DNA of 64,000 bases. Origin: Bostrychus sinensis (taxonomy: Eukaryota > Chordata > Actinopteri > Gobiiformes > Eleotridae). The translations under genes and the position numbers were made by a program. Position 1 is the stretch's first letter. Every line of letters starts with the position of its first letter. The DNA is taken from contig CM036243.1 of assembly GCA_020698575.1 (NCBI GenBank), positions 39,527,201-39,591,200 of the forward strand. Direction: 5' to 3'. Under the pieces are notes generated by a model that saw only the letters and a program-made list of their open reading frames with translations, had not been told where the DNA came from and ran no database searches. This document shows positions 1 through 11,277 of the stretch, one piece after another.

Positions 1-560
1 CGACACCCGCCCACATACAGCTGTCAACATTTATCATCTTTGTGTAACTTGCGATGAACCTACGAGTAATTTTTCCTCAACTAATTTCATATTTGTGACA
101 GCGGTGACTCTTCTGCCTTCTTTATGGAGGTTTTAGACTTACTCCTCCTGAGTTTCTGGGCTCTTCCTCTGTGTTTAAAGATTCTGTAAGCAGCATGCCC
201 TCTGCTGGCTTGAAACTGGTACTGCAGTCTAAATCAAAACAATGGTCTGTGGGTCACCAGTCTTTCTGTTTTTCTGGTTGGACTACCTCTGAGTGTAACT
301 GGGTAGACTCACAGCCAATCAGAATCCAGGGCAGCACCAGCACAGAACTGCTCCAGGACCAACCACATTTGAGAAACATGCGACCAATCAGAGACAGGGA
401 AGCAATTATTTGTTTAGATGTTTATTTAACTTTTGAGAAAAAAATAATTCTATTACACAAAACAAACATAGTTTTAATAAACGAGAAGTGATCCTGGTTT
501 AGTCCTGGTTTAGACTTGGTTTAGTCCAAGTTCTGATGTACTTCTCATTCTGTAAAGCCC
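1..560. other. Non-coding sequence, no supported gene
   Basis: I see no convincing gene. An open frame at 171-491 has no recognisable motif or splice context. At about 488-532 there are a few degenerate copies of an 11-bp motif resembling TTTAGTCCTGG, the same motif that forms short arrays 3' of each TAAR gene further along the window. Confidence 0.5.
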
Positions 561-579
561 CTCACAGTGAGTCCCTACG

Positions 580-772
580 GCTGTAGTAGTAGTAGTAGTA
601 TTAACAGTAGTATAAGTAGTATTAACAGTAGTATAAGTAGTATTAACAGTAGTATAAGTAGTAGTAACAGTAGTATAAGTAATATTAACAGTAGTATAAG
701 TAGTAGTAACAGTAGTATAAGTAGTATTAACAGTAGTATAAGTAGTAGTAACAGTAGTCTATGTAACTCTTA
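580..772. repeat. AGT-based repeat with 21-bp higher-order unit
   Basis: Interrupted AGT trinucleotides organised into a roughly 21-bp unit (ATTAACAGTAGTATAAGT plus AGT) repeated about eight times. The open frames here encode only serine/asparagine or tyrosine runs and are by-products of the repeat. Confidence 0.85.
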
Positions 773-814
773 ACCAGGAGGAGGACCCCCACTGTAGTTG
801 CAGTGTATCTAATA

Positions 815-815
<1 letters not shown>

Positions 816-868
<53 letters not shown>
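816..868. repeat. (AGT)n microsatellite
   Basis: Near-perfect AGT trinucleotide run of about 17 copies, shortly downstream of the interrupted AGT array. Confidence 0.95.
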
Positions 869-869
869 C

Positions 870-1380
870 TATAAGGACAATAGTAATACTCGCTTGTGCG
901 ATGACGTGCCTTTGAGCAGACGCTGGTTGAGTTCCTGACAGTCTTCAGGGAGGCATGCAACAGTACATTTCAGTCACATTTAAACAGAACAGACAGCACT
1001 GTTACTGTGGAAGACTCTCATCTGTTAGAACAGGAACCATCTGGAACTAAACAGAGCCTTCAGTCTCTGTCTCTACACAAACTCTCTGTAAAGCCCTGTT
1101 CACCTGCTGCCCCCTGCTGGACGGGGTGGAGTTAGGTTTTGTTTTCACAACACAAATCCAGGTCTATTTCTGATGAGGAACAAAAATAAAACATGAAGAC
1201 CAAGGAGAAGGACGTTTGGAGAATACAGAAACTTTAAACCTAACCTATTCATGCCCTGGCCTTGGAACACAACTGTCATTAATCTGGACTTAGCTTTGTG
1301 TGTGTTCTATAATTATGAGCAGTAATAGGTTCAGCTCCACTGGGGTTTAATGTGTGTATTTAACAATAAAAGACAGAGAA
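870..1380. other. Non-coding sequence downstream of the TRIM gene
   Basis: No gene or repeat with recognisable structure. It lies beyond the predicted 3' end of the minus-strand TRIM transcript. Confidence 0.4.
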
Positions 1381-1400
1381 TGACAGAAACATATTGAGAC

Positions 1401-1406
1401 TTTATT
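1401..1406 (-). terminator. Candidate polyadenylation signal of the TRIM gene
   Basis: TTTATT on the plus strand reads AATAAA on the minus strand, about 345 bp beyond the TRIM stop codon. Position and orientation fit the TRIM transcript; the hexamer alone is weak evidence. Confidence 0.4.
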
Positions 1407-1748
1407 GATAACTCCCTGAGCTGATGACAGTGAAATGTCCCTAACTCTAAATGTACAGAGGAGCTCAGACACAGAGGGCCACAGCACCACATTCAAGAGA
1501 GCAGACACACACATCTGGAATAATGAGGAGCATTAATGAGCAAACAAAAACACACTTATTATAAAAAACAGAAGAATCAACCATCTGTTACTGCACAGAT
1601 CCATTATAGGCCTAATCCTGCAGCACTGACTGTGTTTGACTGAATATGGCTGTAGAATATCTTATAAGCCCCGCCTCCCTGTTCTCTCAGATGAGCTCAA
1701 AGAAATGAATGTCCTTATTCTATGGCCACTGTTTCCAGCCTGAAGACA

Positions 1749-3369
1749 TCAGACCTCAGTGAGGACCAGAGGAGCTGAGTTTGTCCCTCCATCATTGAGA
1801 CAAGGTTGAAAATATGGAAAGAGTTTGTCCCTGAAGCAGCAGCCAGTGAAGGAGTAGATGAGATCTGCAGAGTCTACGTCATAAAAGGAGACCAGACCCT
1901 CACTGTAGTCCACAAACACCCCCACCTTCTGAGGAGGACGCTTCAGGGACAGAGGGACAGAAGGGTCATCAAGAGCTTCGTACTGATATCTCTTTCTCAA
2001 CCAAATGGTCCAGAATCCATTCTCAGGACTCAGAAAGAATTTTCCCCTTCTTTTGATGGATTTATGGGCCACTCCTAAATCCCACTTAATTTTCCCTTTG
2101 ACCTGAACCTCAAAGTAAAACCTGCCTGAAGAGAAACTCTGTTTTCCCAGAACACAAACACATTTAGAAAACCTCTGAGGAGTGTCTGGGAGATTCCTTC
2201 TTCACATCAGTGTGATGAACCTGTTTCAGATCTTCAGACAGAACTAGAGCAGGATGAGCAGTGTCTGGATCCAGAGTGACGTCCACAGCAAACTGTTGGA
2301 CTCTCTTCAGTTCTAATCTTAAAGTCAGTTTGTTAATGTGTGCAGTGAGAGTGAGCTCCAGCTCAGACAGAGCTCTGGCTGCTCTTCCCTCACATGTCTC
2401 CGGCTCAAAGCTCACGGTGCTCCAGTCCTTCAGGGCTGCAGCAGGTCTCAGTGCAGTGGAGCGCTGTAGAAAGTGGAGGTGGTCTTCAGAGCGTGAGAGC
2501 TGCTCCACCTCAGTGCTTCTCTTCTCCAGCTCACAGATCTCCTGTTCCAGTTCTTGGAGCAGGTCTTGGGCCTGTTTCTGGGTCTGTCTCTGCTTTTCTT
2601 GGACCCCCTCTAAGAACTGGTCCTGGCTCCTCTGAACAGACTGCATGAGAGCAGTGAAGGCCTGGAGCCCTGCGGCCGTCTCTCTGTCGGCAGCTCTCTG
2701 ACTGAGCTCCACTGAGCGCTGGATCTCCTGGATCTTCAGCCTCCTCTGCTCCACCATGTGCTGGCTCTCAGCCTGAGTCTGCTGCAGAGAGGATTTTCTT
2801 TGGTCGGACGCTTCCTTCAGAGAAACAAACTCATGGTTCTTGTGCTCTAGAAGGGGACAGATGGTGCAGACGCAGCTCTGGTCAGTGCGACAGAAGAGCT
2901 CCAGAGGCTTGTCGTGTTTGGGACACATCCTGTCTTCCAGGTTCTCCACAGGCTCCATCAGCTGGTGTCTTTTCAGCCCAGACACTGTCAGATGAGGCTG
3001 GAGGTGAGTCTCACAGTACGAGGACAGACAGACCAGGCAGGACTTGAGCGCCTTCAGTTTGGGATCAGTGCAGACGTCACAGGGGACTTCTCCAAAGTTG
3101 GTTAATCGTTCCATTGAGCTACTCTTTGTTTCTAGCTTGAACTGAGAGACCATCTCTGAGATGAAGGTGTTGATGTTCAGCTCAGGTCTTGTGTTAAAAC
3201 TCTTATTACACAGTGGACACCTGCAGGGGGCAGTAGTGTCCCAGTGCTGAGTGATGCAGGATTTACAGAAGTTGTGTCCACATGGAGTGGAGACTGGCTC
3301 AGTGAACACCTCCAGACAGATGGAGCACAGGAACTGCTCCTCAGATTTCTTCTGTCTGAGAGAAGACAT
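1749..3369 (-). CDS. TRIM-family RING E3 ubiquitin ligase with B30.2 domain, one frameshift
   Basis: Tripartite-motif protein, expected to act as a ubiquitin ligase, often in antiviral signalling in fish. The first 401 codons (3369-2164) hold a C3HC4 RING (C15, C18, C30, H32, C35, C38, C51, C54), a B-box1-like Cys/His segment near residues 93-125, a B-box2 near 148-185 (MCPKHDKPLELFC) and a long coiled coil to about residue 300. The PRY part of a B30.2 domain starts near residue 355 (FAVDVTLDPDTAHP). The frame then stops, but the SPRY half continues in another frame (about 2190 to 1749: CVLGKQSFSSGRFYFE through to TEV-stop). The shift lies within about seven bases near 2187-2200. Total length, about 540 residues without an intron, is normal for a single-exon TRIM. 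It resembles the finTRIM/TRIM16/TRIM25/TRIM21-like group; the exact subfamily is not certain. It may be a recent pseudogene, or the shift may be an assembly error. Confidence 0.85.
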
Positions 3370-5813
3370 TTCTGAAATAAAAAAAAAATGGCTTTAATAA
3401 ACTGTATATTTAATATGATCAGAACAAGTCAAGAGAAAGTCCTGTGGTAATCCTCTGAGCTTTGATGGACTAATCCTGTGGGGGTCAACAATGTCACACT
3501 GAAAGATTCAAAATGCTGGACTCATAGGTAAGTACACGTTTAATATCCAGTAAAGACATCCAGGAAATTAGGCACAAGGTCAAAAACACAGAGAACAAAC
3601 TGGAAACAGGAACAAAAAGCTGAAACGCTGACTTAAAGCTGCAAGACAATCTGACAGAGAACAATGGAAGGAGGTGAGCTGTATACACACTGGGAGGGGC
3701 AGACAATTCCACACAGGTGAGTGCGGGACAGGGCTGGGTAAGACATGGACTGCAGATCGGCAAATCAGGCCTGAATCAGGCTAATAATCCTCTGGTGTGT
3801 CCCAGCTGAAGGCAGCAGGACAAGGACACAAAAATACAGTATAAACAAACTGGGAGGGGGAGATATTCATTCATCACAAAAGCACCACAATAAAGTTCAT
3901 TTAGCAAATAAAATTATGTATGATCTGTTGATGTGACACCAAGTTTTTCCATAAACAATTGAAAAGTTTTACGAAATAATGTTTTCTCCTCCAAAATTCT
4001 GTCAGCAGTGCAACACAGGGCCTACTACAAAACCCTTTAAGTTTTAAAAAGACGTTGTGTGTGATTTTTGTGTGTTTTAACGTTAAATTGCAAAATGTCC
4101 TGCAGTGACTGTAACCTTTTCAAAATACAAATTACAAACATTTCCAAAGTAAGTCACTAGAGTCTGAGACAGTTCAGAAGGTTTTGCCATAATGTCAAAT
4201 GTACTTTACAACAAACACACTTTTAACTTCACCTGAACCCTACAATAAAAATTTAAATCAGTTTAATCTTGAAATCAAAATGGTGTCCTGTGGTGTGACC
4301 TGAAAAATCAGTTTTTTAAAGCAAACCTCCAGGAGCCATCTGTCATTTACAGAGCAGACAGACTCTGGAGTTAAGGCTGGGAGCTGAAGGACAAAGGAAC
4401 CATTCATTTATTATTATTAATAAATAATATTTTTTCTTAATTTTAGTAAAATCCTAATTTTCTCAAAAACTGTTAAAGTGAGTCTGTTTGGTGTCCTGTG
4501 GTGTGACAGCTGTGTTTTTCACTAAATCAAATTGTGAATGTTAAAAATAATTTTTTATGATAAGACAGGGATATAAATATTAAGTTGGCACAAGTTGAAT
4601 ATTTATTATTATAAGAATACAAAACGACCAAACTGTAGTGAATGTGACAGAAAAAGTCACTGCAGGACAAAGTCAAAATGTGTAGAAATAACTGAGTTAT
4701 CCTTAAAATGATAAACTCTCTTCTTTACACTTTTTATAAAACTGAGTTATATTTGAAATTATTATCTAATATTCTTTGTAGTTGTGTCACACTGCAAAAC
4801 AAAAAAAGGTGTAACACCTCCAAACATCAGCCGCCCATTTACTGTATTATATAATACTCATGTCACAGATTTTACATTTAGTCAAGGTGGGGACGTTCTC
4901 AAAAACTGATATAAAATCATCATACATCAATCTTTTTATCTGTTTTTTTTTTTGTCATTAATCTCTTAAACTACTTGATATCTGCTCAAAACTAAGAAAC
5001 ATAAAAAAAATCAGATTTTAACCCTTTAAAGGCCATTTTTATGATATGATTTTTGAACAAGGTATTACCAAAGAAAGTGCTAAAACTTAATTATTGTCTA
5101 AATAATAAACAGTAGAGGGAAGTGGCTTTGGAGGTGATTAGAGCCTTGGCTGTGTCAAAGATGAGCAGCAAAACTGATTTGACTGCATTAATATTTTTTA
5201 TGTAGTGGCAGATACTTTCTTTCAAAATCTTAGAGCAAAAACTATATTCCTATAAAATATAATGGCGCCATATCAGGAGACATGAATTCCATTAAAAAAA
5301 ACATTTTTTAATCTCACTGCCATTACAGGTAAAAATAAAAGAACCTTCTTGCTGTGAGGTAAGAGTGCTAACCACTCTGCCACTGTGCTGCCCAATAAGA
5401 GAATAAATGACATGTAAGAGTAAAAAACATTGGATTTACTAAATTTGGCTAAAAGAACATTTTCTGCAAAAATTCATGCTCCAAGCTTTAGCACAGCCAA
5501 AATTACGAAAAAATAAAAAATAAAAATACAAAGTACAAAAAAAAAATTTACAAAAATGTGCACAGGGAGGATAAGTGTTCAGATTGATGCAGAAAAAAGC
5601 AGAAACAATATGAATCCGGTCAATTTTTACAGCAGTTTTTGGAAGTGCACATTTATGTCATAAGGTCACAGTTGAAGAGTAAATGAGTTGCATTGTGTTC
5701 TAATGCTCTAATAAAAAATAAAACACTGGTTCCAAACTTTGTTAAGTTTAACAAAGTGAGGCTAAAAACTACAAAAAAAAAAAAAAAGTTTAATTCCATG
5801 TGATAGTATAATG
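3370..5813. other. AT-rich non-coding region
   Basis: About 2.4 kb of AT-rich DNA with many short A and T runs. Open frames here have no family resemblance. It would hold the upstream region of the TRIM gene (an untranslated first exon is possible), but I see no core promoter I would defend. Confidence 0.5.
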
Positions 5814-6284
5814 CTGTTCTGTTCATTTATCTCAGACCATTTCAGGAGCTGTTGTTTTTACCTCGACATGTTTGGGACGGCGACTGCCGCCTTCGTCAGA
5901 AACGTAAATATTCAAGCAGGAATCAAACAAAACAAACGCTGGATTAAAGAGGCGACTGAAATCAGGAAGCTGGACACTCCAGGAATCAGGAGGAGGAGCG
6001 TTTCAGCTTCACACAACTGGGATTTTATTCTCCAGAGACAGCACAGGGCGGGGGGTGGCATGGCCAGTGTCAGGGGGCGTGGCCAGTCTGATGCACCTGT
6101 CAGGGGGCGTGGCCAGTCTGATGCACCTGTCAGGGGGCGTGGCCAGTCTGATGCACCTGTCAGGTTGATAAAAGATGTCACAGCAATGAAGCTTCTGACG
6201 ACGGCGGCAGTCGCCATCTGAAACATGTTAAAGTAAGAACAAGATCTCCCAAAATAGTTTTTCTGAGATAAATGAACAGAGAGC
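5814..6284. repeat. Fold-back (imperfect inverted repeat) with internal tandem repeat
   Basis: The arm at 5814-5904 and the arm at 6191-6284 are imperfect reverse complements. Both contain a GGCGACTGCCGCC-type core, a TTCATTTATCTCAG-type outer segment and an ACATGTTT-type middle. Between them lies the 30-bp tandem repeat at 6068-6163. The structure would form a long hairpin. It could be a non-autonomous DNA element; no flanking target-site duplication was recognised. Confidence 0.65.
6068..6163. repeat. 30-bp tandem repeat, three copies
   Basis: Three exact copies of a 30-bp unit beginning TGTCAGGGGGCGTGGCCAGT, followed by a partial fourth. Each unit carries GGGGGCGTGG, which resembles a KLF/Sp-type GC box. 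Confidence 0.9.
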
Positions 6285-7794
6285 AATAAGCTTCTAAAAA
6301 GACTGATGCCAAAAGTCTGTGAACACATCTCTGGATTGATTCCAAAAACAGCCACATGAGGAAGGAGGAAATGGCTCCAACCAAACAAAGTGAGGAACAG
6401 AGAAGAGTCTGTCTCTGTCAGAGAGGTCCAACACATCACAGTTTGATTTGATTAAACTAAAGCTGTAGAGACAGAATCCTCACCTGCTGTAACCTGCTCT
6501 GAGCTGAGTTCCTTTAGACAAATGTGAGTGTCTCCTGTGGACAGCTCTGACAGTGGCAGTGTCCTGAGGGATGCTAAAATCCTTTGTACTCACCGCTCTT
6601 CAGGTTCTGAGGTTGTTGAGAACAGAGACTGTTTTGAGCTGAAGTCGGGTCCAGAGCCTGGTCTCGTCGCCGCTCTTCTGTCGTCTGACAAACGTCTCCT
6701 CCTCTTTTAGAGACTGACTGCCTGAGGATTTCTGTGTTTAAGGTTGAGCCGGTTTTGGGTCAGGGAGTGCCAGGGCGTGACTGGCACCAACTCATGGTTA
6801 ACGACTCTGAAACAGCTTTAACACAGCTCAGGTTTGTCTGTAAACATCAGGAGCTGTGGGAGTGTGGTCTGTGACTGAGAAAGGCCTTTAAATGTGAGAC
6901 TCTCATTCAGACTCAGCTCTGAATGGAGGAGTGACTTTAGTGAGCTGTGGACTGACAGAGGCCTGGACATATTCCCAAAGACACAGTGAGCTGTGCTTCT
7001 AGTTCAGACATGTTTTAGTGTGCACACAACAGAGCTGGTAAAATGAACCAATCAGAGCTCAGTGTGTGGAGAGTCACCTGTCTCCAGGTAAAGGTGTGAC
7101 TCTCAGATCCTGCTGCAGCAGTAGAGAAGTGCAGTTTATTTCACACACAGTTAATGCTATAGTCCTGCTCTGTTAGAACTGCTGTGTCCATCTAAACAAA
7201 ACCAAAACATAGAATTAAAAATGTTTGGATTTTCTTTTAAGAGTCCCCCGGTTTTGTTTCCAAAAGCCTCTGATCTTTTTAAGTAGCCTAGGCCTAAAAC
7301 TTTTTCAATAGACTACAGTTTGTTGTCTGGCCTGATGAAAAAATCCCAAACAACCACAAACAATTTGCTAAAATGTAATATTTAGTGAGAGGTGTCAGTG
7401 TTTTCAGACAGACTTCTATCATCACAGAGGTTTTACTTGAAAAACAACCTTAAAATATATTTCCTTCCTATAGCTGAGTTTAGTTAGTTCTATAATAATG
7501 AGAAGGAGGCAGAGAGAGAACAGAGAGCAGCAGCAACAGAGACAGGCGGAGACTTTTGGACTTTTACTAAAAAACAAAAACAAAACTCCAGTTATAACTA
7601 ACATTAACATGGTTTTTATTTTTTATATACACCAGGGTAAACTTAAATAACACAGGCCTAACAAAAATAGGTTCAGCCATCTAAACATTAAAAACACCGT
7701 CATAATATTCAACATACTTTAAACAAACATTTCTTTAAAATGTAAGCGTATTAGCAACAAACTACTTTATCTGCTCATGTGGTACAAATAGTCA
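6285..7794. other. Non-coding region
   Basis: No gene is supported. Open frames at 6528-6710 and 7422-7610 lack motifs and codon structure I would trust. Confidence 0.45.
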
Positions 7795-8114
7795 TTATTA
7801 TTATTATTATTATTAGTAGTAGTAGTAGTAGTAGTAATAGTAGTAGTAGTATTAGGTGGTGGAAGAAGTACTCAATTTCTTTACTTAAGTAAAAGTACAG
7901 AAAAAGGAGCAAGAATTTACTCAAGTAAAAGTAAGAAATAAAAATGTGTACTTTAAATTGTACTTGTGAGTACGGAATAAAATGAATAAATATTAGGTTA
8001 AAGCAAAATTAAAAATGTGAGCCTTGAGCTATCTAAACTAATTCAGTAGTAGTAGTAGTAGTAGTAATAATAGTAATAATAGTAGTAGTAGTAGTAATAG
8101 TAGTAGTAGTAGTA
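7795..8114. repeat. ATT/AGT microsatellites flanking a dispersed fish repeat
   Basis: An ATT-to-AGT trinucleotide run at 7795-7853, then a stretch starting GGTGGAAGAAGTACTCAA with several AAGTAAAAGTA motifs (about 7855-7990), a kind of interspersed sequence common in fish DNA, then another AGT/AAT run at 8043-8114. The class of the interspersed piece is not certain. Confidence 0.6.
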
Positions 8115-8140
8115 CAGTGCCTATATAAAGTATTCGCCTT
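8113..8140 (+). mobile_element. Tc1-like terminal inverted repeat (one end only)
   Basis: TACAGTGCCTATATAAAGTA followed by TTCGCC closely resembles the terminal repeat of fish Tc1-like elements (TACAGTGCC...AAGTATTC), including a TA at the outer edge. The partner end and a transposase were not found. The 17-bp minisatellite begins about 230 bp further on. Confidence 0.5.
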
Positions 8141-8372
8141 AGCATTTTCCTTTACTGTTCCCTTACAGCCAGGAATGTAAATGGATCATTGGGAGGTTTA
8201 TGTCACTTCACATCACATGACAACAAATATGAACTATATTTTTTTATTGTGAAACAAATTAGAAATATGACAGAAAAACAGAAAACTTGAGCGAACAAAA
8301 AGTATTCACTGCCTTTTTAAAGAGGCCTCTATTTAAGACCCACTGCTATTTACTCTCAGAAGTCACAGAACC

Positions 8373-8894
8373 ATACTCTCCACAGAACCTTACTCTCCAC
8401 AGAACCTTACTCTCCACAGAACCATGCTCTCCACAGAACCTTACTCTCCACAGAACCATGCTCTCCACAGAACCTTACTCTCCACAGAACCTTACTCTCC
8501 ACAGAACCATACTCTCCACAGAACCTTACTCTCCACAGAACCATGCTCTCCACAGAACCTTACTCTCCACAGAACCTTACTCTCCACAGAACCATACTCT
8601 CCACAGAACCTTACTCTCCACAGAACCGTACTCTCCACAGAACCATACTCTACACAGAACCATACTCTCCACAGAACCTTACTCTCCACAGAACCATACT
8701 CTCCACAGAACCATACTCTCCACAGAACCGTACTCTCCACAGAACCATTACTCTCCACAGACTCTCCACAGAACCATACTCTCCACAGAACCTTACTCTC
8801 CACAGAACCATACTCTCCACAGAACCATACTCTCCACAGAACCGTACTCTCCACAGAACCATACTCTCCACAGAACCGTACACTCCACAGAACT
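8373..8894. repeat. 17-bp minisatellite, about 30 copies
   Basis: Tandem units of ACTCTCCACAGAACCTT with the last two or three bases alternating (CTT, ATA, ATG, GTA). Two irregular units sit near 8745-8775. The array is free of stop codons in several frames on both strands, which yields long but meaningless open frames. Confidence 0.97.
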
Positions 8895-8906
8895 ATAAAA
8901 TAATAT

Positions 8907-9398
8907 TTGAACTGCATGTCTGTAGGTGACTGGGAAATGTTTCGCTCCAGCATGTGCCCTGATCTCAACGAGCCTGGGTTTTCTAACACGGTGTATGTGG
9001 CTCAGTGTTTAAGTCCCGCGAGCCCTACACTGTACAGATCAGAGGCAGATCACTTTAATCGGACCGGCTCTGATTTTATTTTCATTACATTGTGTGAGGA
9101 TATAGAGGGTCTGGTTAGATCCAGAGGGTGTAGAGACTGGCGGTTACATCCATACCCCCTCACACTGGACAAGTACCAAGAGTGGTTTAAAAATGTGTTT
9201 TTTATTCAGTGGGGAGACTGGCACTCTATGCAGCGTGTGTTTAGAGAGGTTGACAGTGCCATCAAGAGAGACAGAATCGATCAGGCTTATAAGGATGTTA
9301 GGACACGCCTTGTATTTGATGATACATCATCTGATGTGGGGGATGGTCTCATGTGTAGGCCAAAAAAATCATCAGATGTACCAGATTCTAAGAAATGA
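8907..9398 (+). CDS. Unrecognised protein, possibly Polinton-associated
   Basis: An open frame of up to 163 residues; the second Met (MFRSSMCPDLNEPGF) is as good a start as the first, because the first lies only a dozen bases after the minisatellite. It is rich in aromatic and charged residues, with no membrane segment and a basic C-terminus (RPKKSSDVPDSKK). I do not recognise the family. It is followed by a second small frame (9480-9686) and then by a Polinton-type integrase on the same strand, so an accessory gene of that element is the most economical reading; a host exon is the alternative. A GTAAGT donor-like site at 9404 and a pyrimidine-rich acceptor-like site ending at 9482 exist, but the frame stops before the donor. 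Confidence 0.4.
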   Translation: MNCMSVGDWEMFRSSMCPDLNEPGFSNTVYVAQCLSPASPTLYRSEADHFNRTGSDFIFITLCEDIEGLVRSRGCRDWRLHPYPLTLDKYQEWFKNVFFIQWGDWHSMQRVFREVDSAIKRDRIDQAYKDVRTRLVFDDTSSDVGDGLMCRPKKSSDVPDSKK

Positions 9399-9479
9399 GC
9401 AGTAAGTATCGCTGTGTGGTATACATGGCTATCTTTTTCTTTTTTTAAATGTTTGCTTAACTTTTTTTTCCTTTTATCT

Positions 9480-9686
9480 AAAGAATGCGACTGTGGGCAC
9501 CATACTACATCGCCATCACAAACCATGGACATTGACCCTACTTCTACCTCTTCTATACTGAATGATGTGATGCTTTCCACCTCGCTAGAAGAAGTGGACT
9601 CCTGGATCAACAGCCATGAGGCACTGCTGCAGTGGATGAACCCTGGAGGATCAACATCTCAAAAGATTGTGGAGACTGTTAAATAG
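9480..9686 (+). CDS. Small unrecognised open frame upstream of the Polinton integrase
   Basis: Encodes an acidic segment (from MDIDPTSTSSILNDV) ending at 9686, with further uninterrupted-looking pieces in other frames to about 10070 (for example LHGLKEAESVKEKISQMY). Probably a decayed coding region on the same strand as the integrase. No family recognised; no function is claimed. Confidence 0.3.
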   Translation, partial: KECDCGHHTTSPSQTMDIDPTSTSSILNDVMLSTSLEEVDSWINSHEALLQWMNPGGSTSQKIVETVK

Positions 9687-10153
9687 CAGTGATACATTTG
9701 CTGAACAACGTACTTTACAAATACTGGAAAATGCAGTGTTAGGGATACGAGGTTGACCATCCTAGCCAGAAGCATCATGATTGTCTGACCATGATTCCAG
9801 GGTATTTCTTTGAGATGCACTACCACTCCATCCTGGACATGCTCTGGACCGAACGATTCTTCCCGGCCATCAAGACATACATGAAGGTGCATGGGGTGTT
9901 TCCAATGACCCTAGAATCTTGGGCATTACAGAGACTATTCTACATGGGTTGAAGGAGGCAGAGAGTGTCAAGGAGAAAATCAGCCAGATGTATGACACAT
10001 TGGTGGGTGACGACATTCTAAAAAACGGCCTGCTGTGTGTGATTTCAAATGTGTGGAAAGGTTCTGAGTGACGTATGTGCTTATGCCCTACTCATTATTA
10101 AATAAATAAAAAGCTTGTTTCAATCTAAATTTTGTCATTTGTGTCATTCTACG

Positions 10154-11223
10154 GCAATGGAAAACAAGTTAGAGAAAATTTATTATGACCCTGCCCATCC
10201 AGGAGGATTGGGGAGTGTGCTAAAGCTCCATGATGCTGCCAAAGAGTCAGGTGTGTCAAGTTTAAAAGATGTGAAGGAATACTTATTGGCACAGGATGCA
10301 TATACGCTTCATGCCAGAGCTGCAAGACATTTTCCTAGGAAAAGGGTTTAGTGAGTGGTATTGACAAACAATTTCAACCTGATCTGGTTGACATGACTGA
10401 ATATTCTAACAAAAATGATGGTGTTAGGTTTCTATTTATGTGTATTGATGTGTTTTCAAAATATGCATGGGTTAGATGTTTTAAGTCAAAGACGGGGCTT
10501 GCTCTAACAAATGCGTTTAAAGATTTTTTTGGCAGAGGGGCGCGTCCCAATAAAACTTCAAATGGATGCAGGTACAGAGTTTTATAATAAGCATTTTAAA
10601 TGCCTATTGGATCGGTATAAAATTTGTCATTTCTCCACCGCAAATGAGACAAAAGCAAGTATAGTGGAGCGCTTTAACAAGACATTTAAAACCTGTTTGT
10701 GGCGTTATTTACTTCTGTAAATTCAAGGAGATATATCGATGTTGCCCAGGATCTGGTCCATGCCTATAACAACTCATACCATAGGACCATCAAAATGATG
10801 CTGTCAGCAATGAATAAAGATAATGAGAGGATCGTTTTTAACAGTATATACAAATCGAAGGGCTGAAAAACTGTGGCTTTTAAATTTAATGTAGGTGACA
10901 CAGTGAGGATATCTAAATTGAAAGGTGTGTTTAGAAAGGGATATGAGCAGACATACACAGATGAGTATTTTACTATAAAGCAGCACATAGCGAGAGATCC
11001 GCCTGTATACAGACTGACTGATTATTTATGGGAAGTGTTAAAGGGACCTTTTACAAGGCGGAACTACAAAGAGTGATTATAGAAAAAAAATCAAACATTT
11101 AAAATAGAAAAAAATACTGGCCAGGAAAAAGTCTGGGCGTGACAAACTGGTGCTTGTTAAATGGCTCGGATATCCAGAGTCTATGAATAGCTGGGTCAAT
11201 GAGAAAGAGATTATTGATGTGTA
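10154..11223 (+). pseudogene. Polinton-type integrase with chromodomain, broken
   Basis: A retroviral-like (c-type) integrase that would insert element DNA. The N-terminal part (10154-10351) has the YYDPAHPGG and AQDAYTLHARAARHF signatures typical of Polinton integrases. The catalytic core follows in shifted frames: the first Asp region near QPDLVDM (about 10380), CIDVFSKYAWV, DAGTEF (about 10567) and the Glu-containing IVERFNKT segment (about 10660). The C-terminal barrel starts near 10879 (FNVGDTVRISKLKG) and a chromodomain-like tail (VKWLGYPESMNSW) ends at a stop at 11221-11223. At least three frameshifts or stops interrupt the frame, so it is inactive. Confidence 0.75.
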
Positions 11224-11277
11224 GCCCAATAAAAGACAGACACATCTTACTTTCAACATCATTTTTAATGCTTCACC

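Noticed and set aside
567..960. Ser/Asn-rich and Tyr-rich frames
   Set aside because: Translation of AGT microsatellites.
8287..8989. Repetitive protein frames and a possible CRISPR-like array
   Set aside because: Direct 17-bp units without spacers in a eukaryotic sequence; an ordinary minisatellite.
9404..9482. Candidate 79-bp intron joining the two frames upstream of the Polinton integrase
   Set aside because: Splice-like sites exist, but the upstream frame already stops before the donor, so splicing would not extend it.
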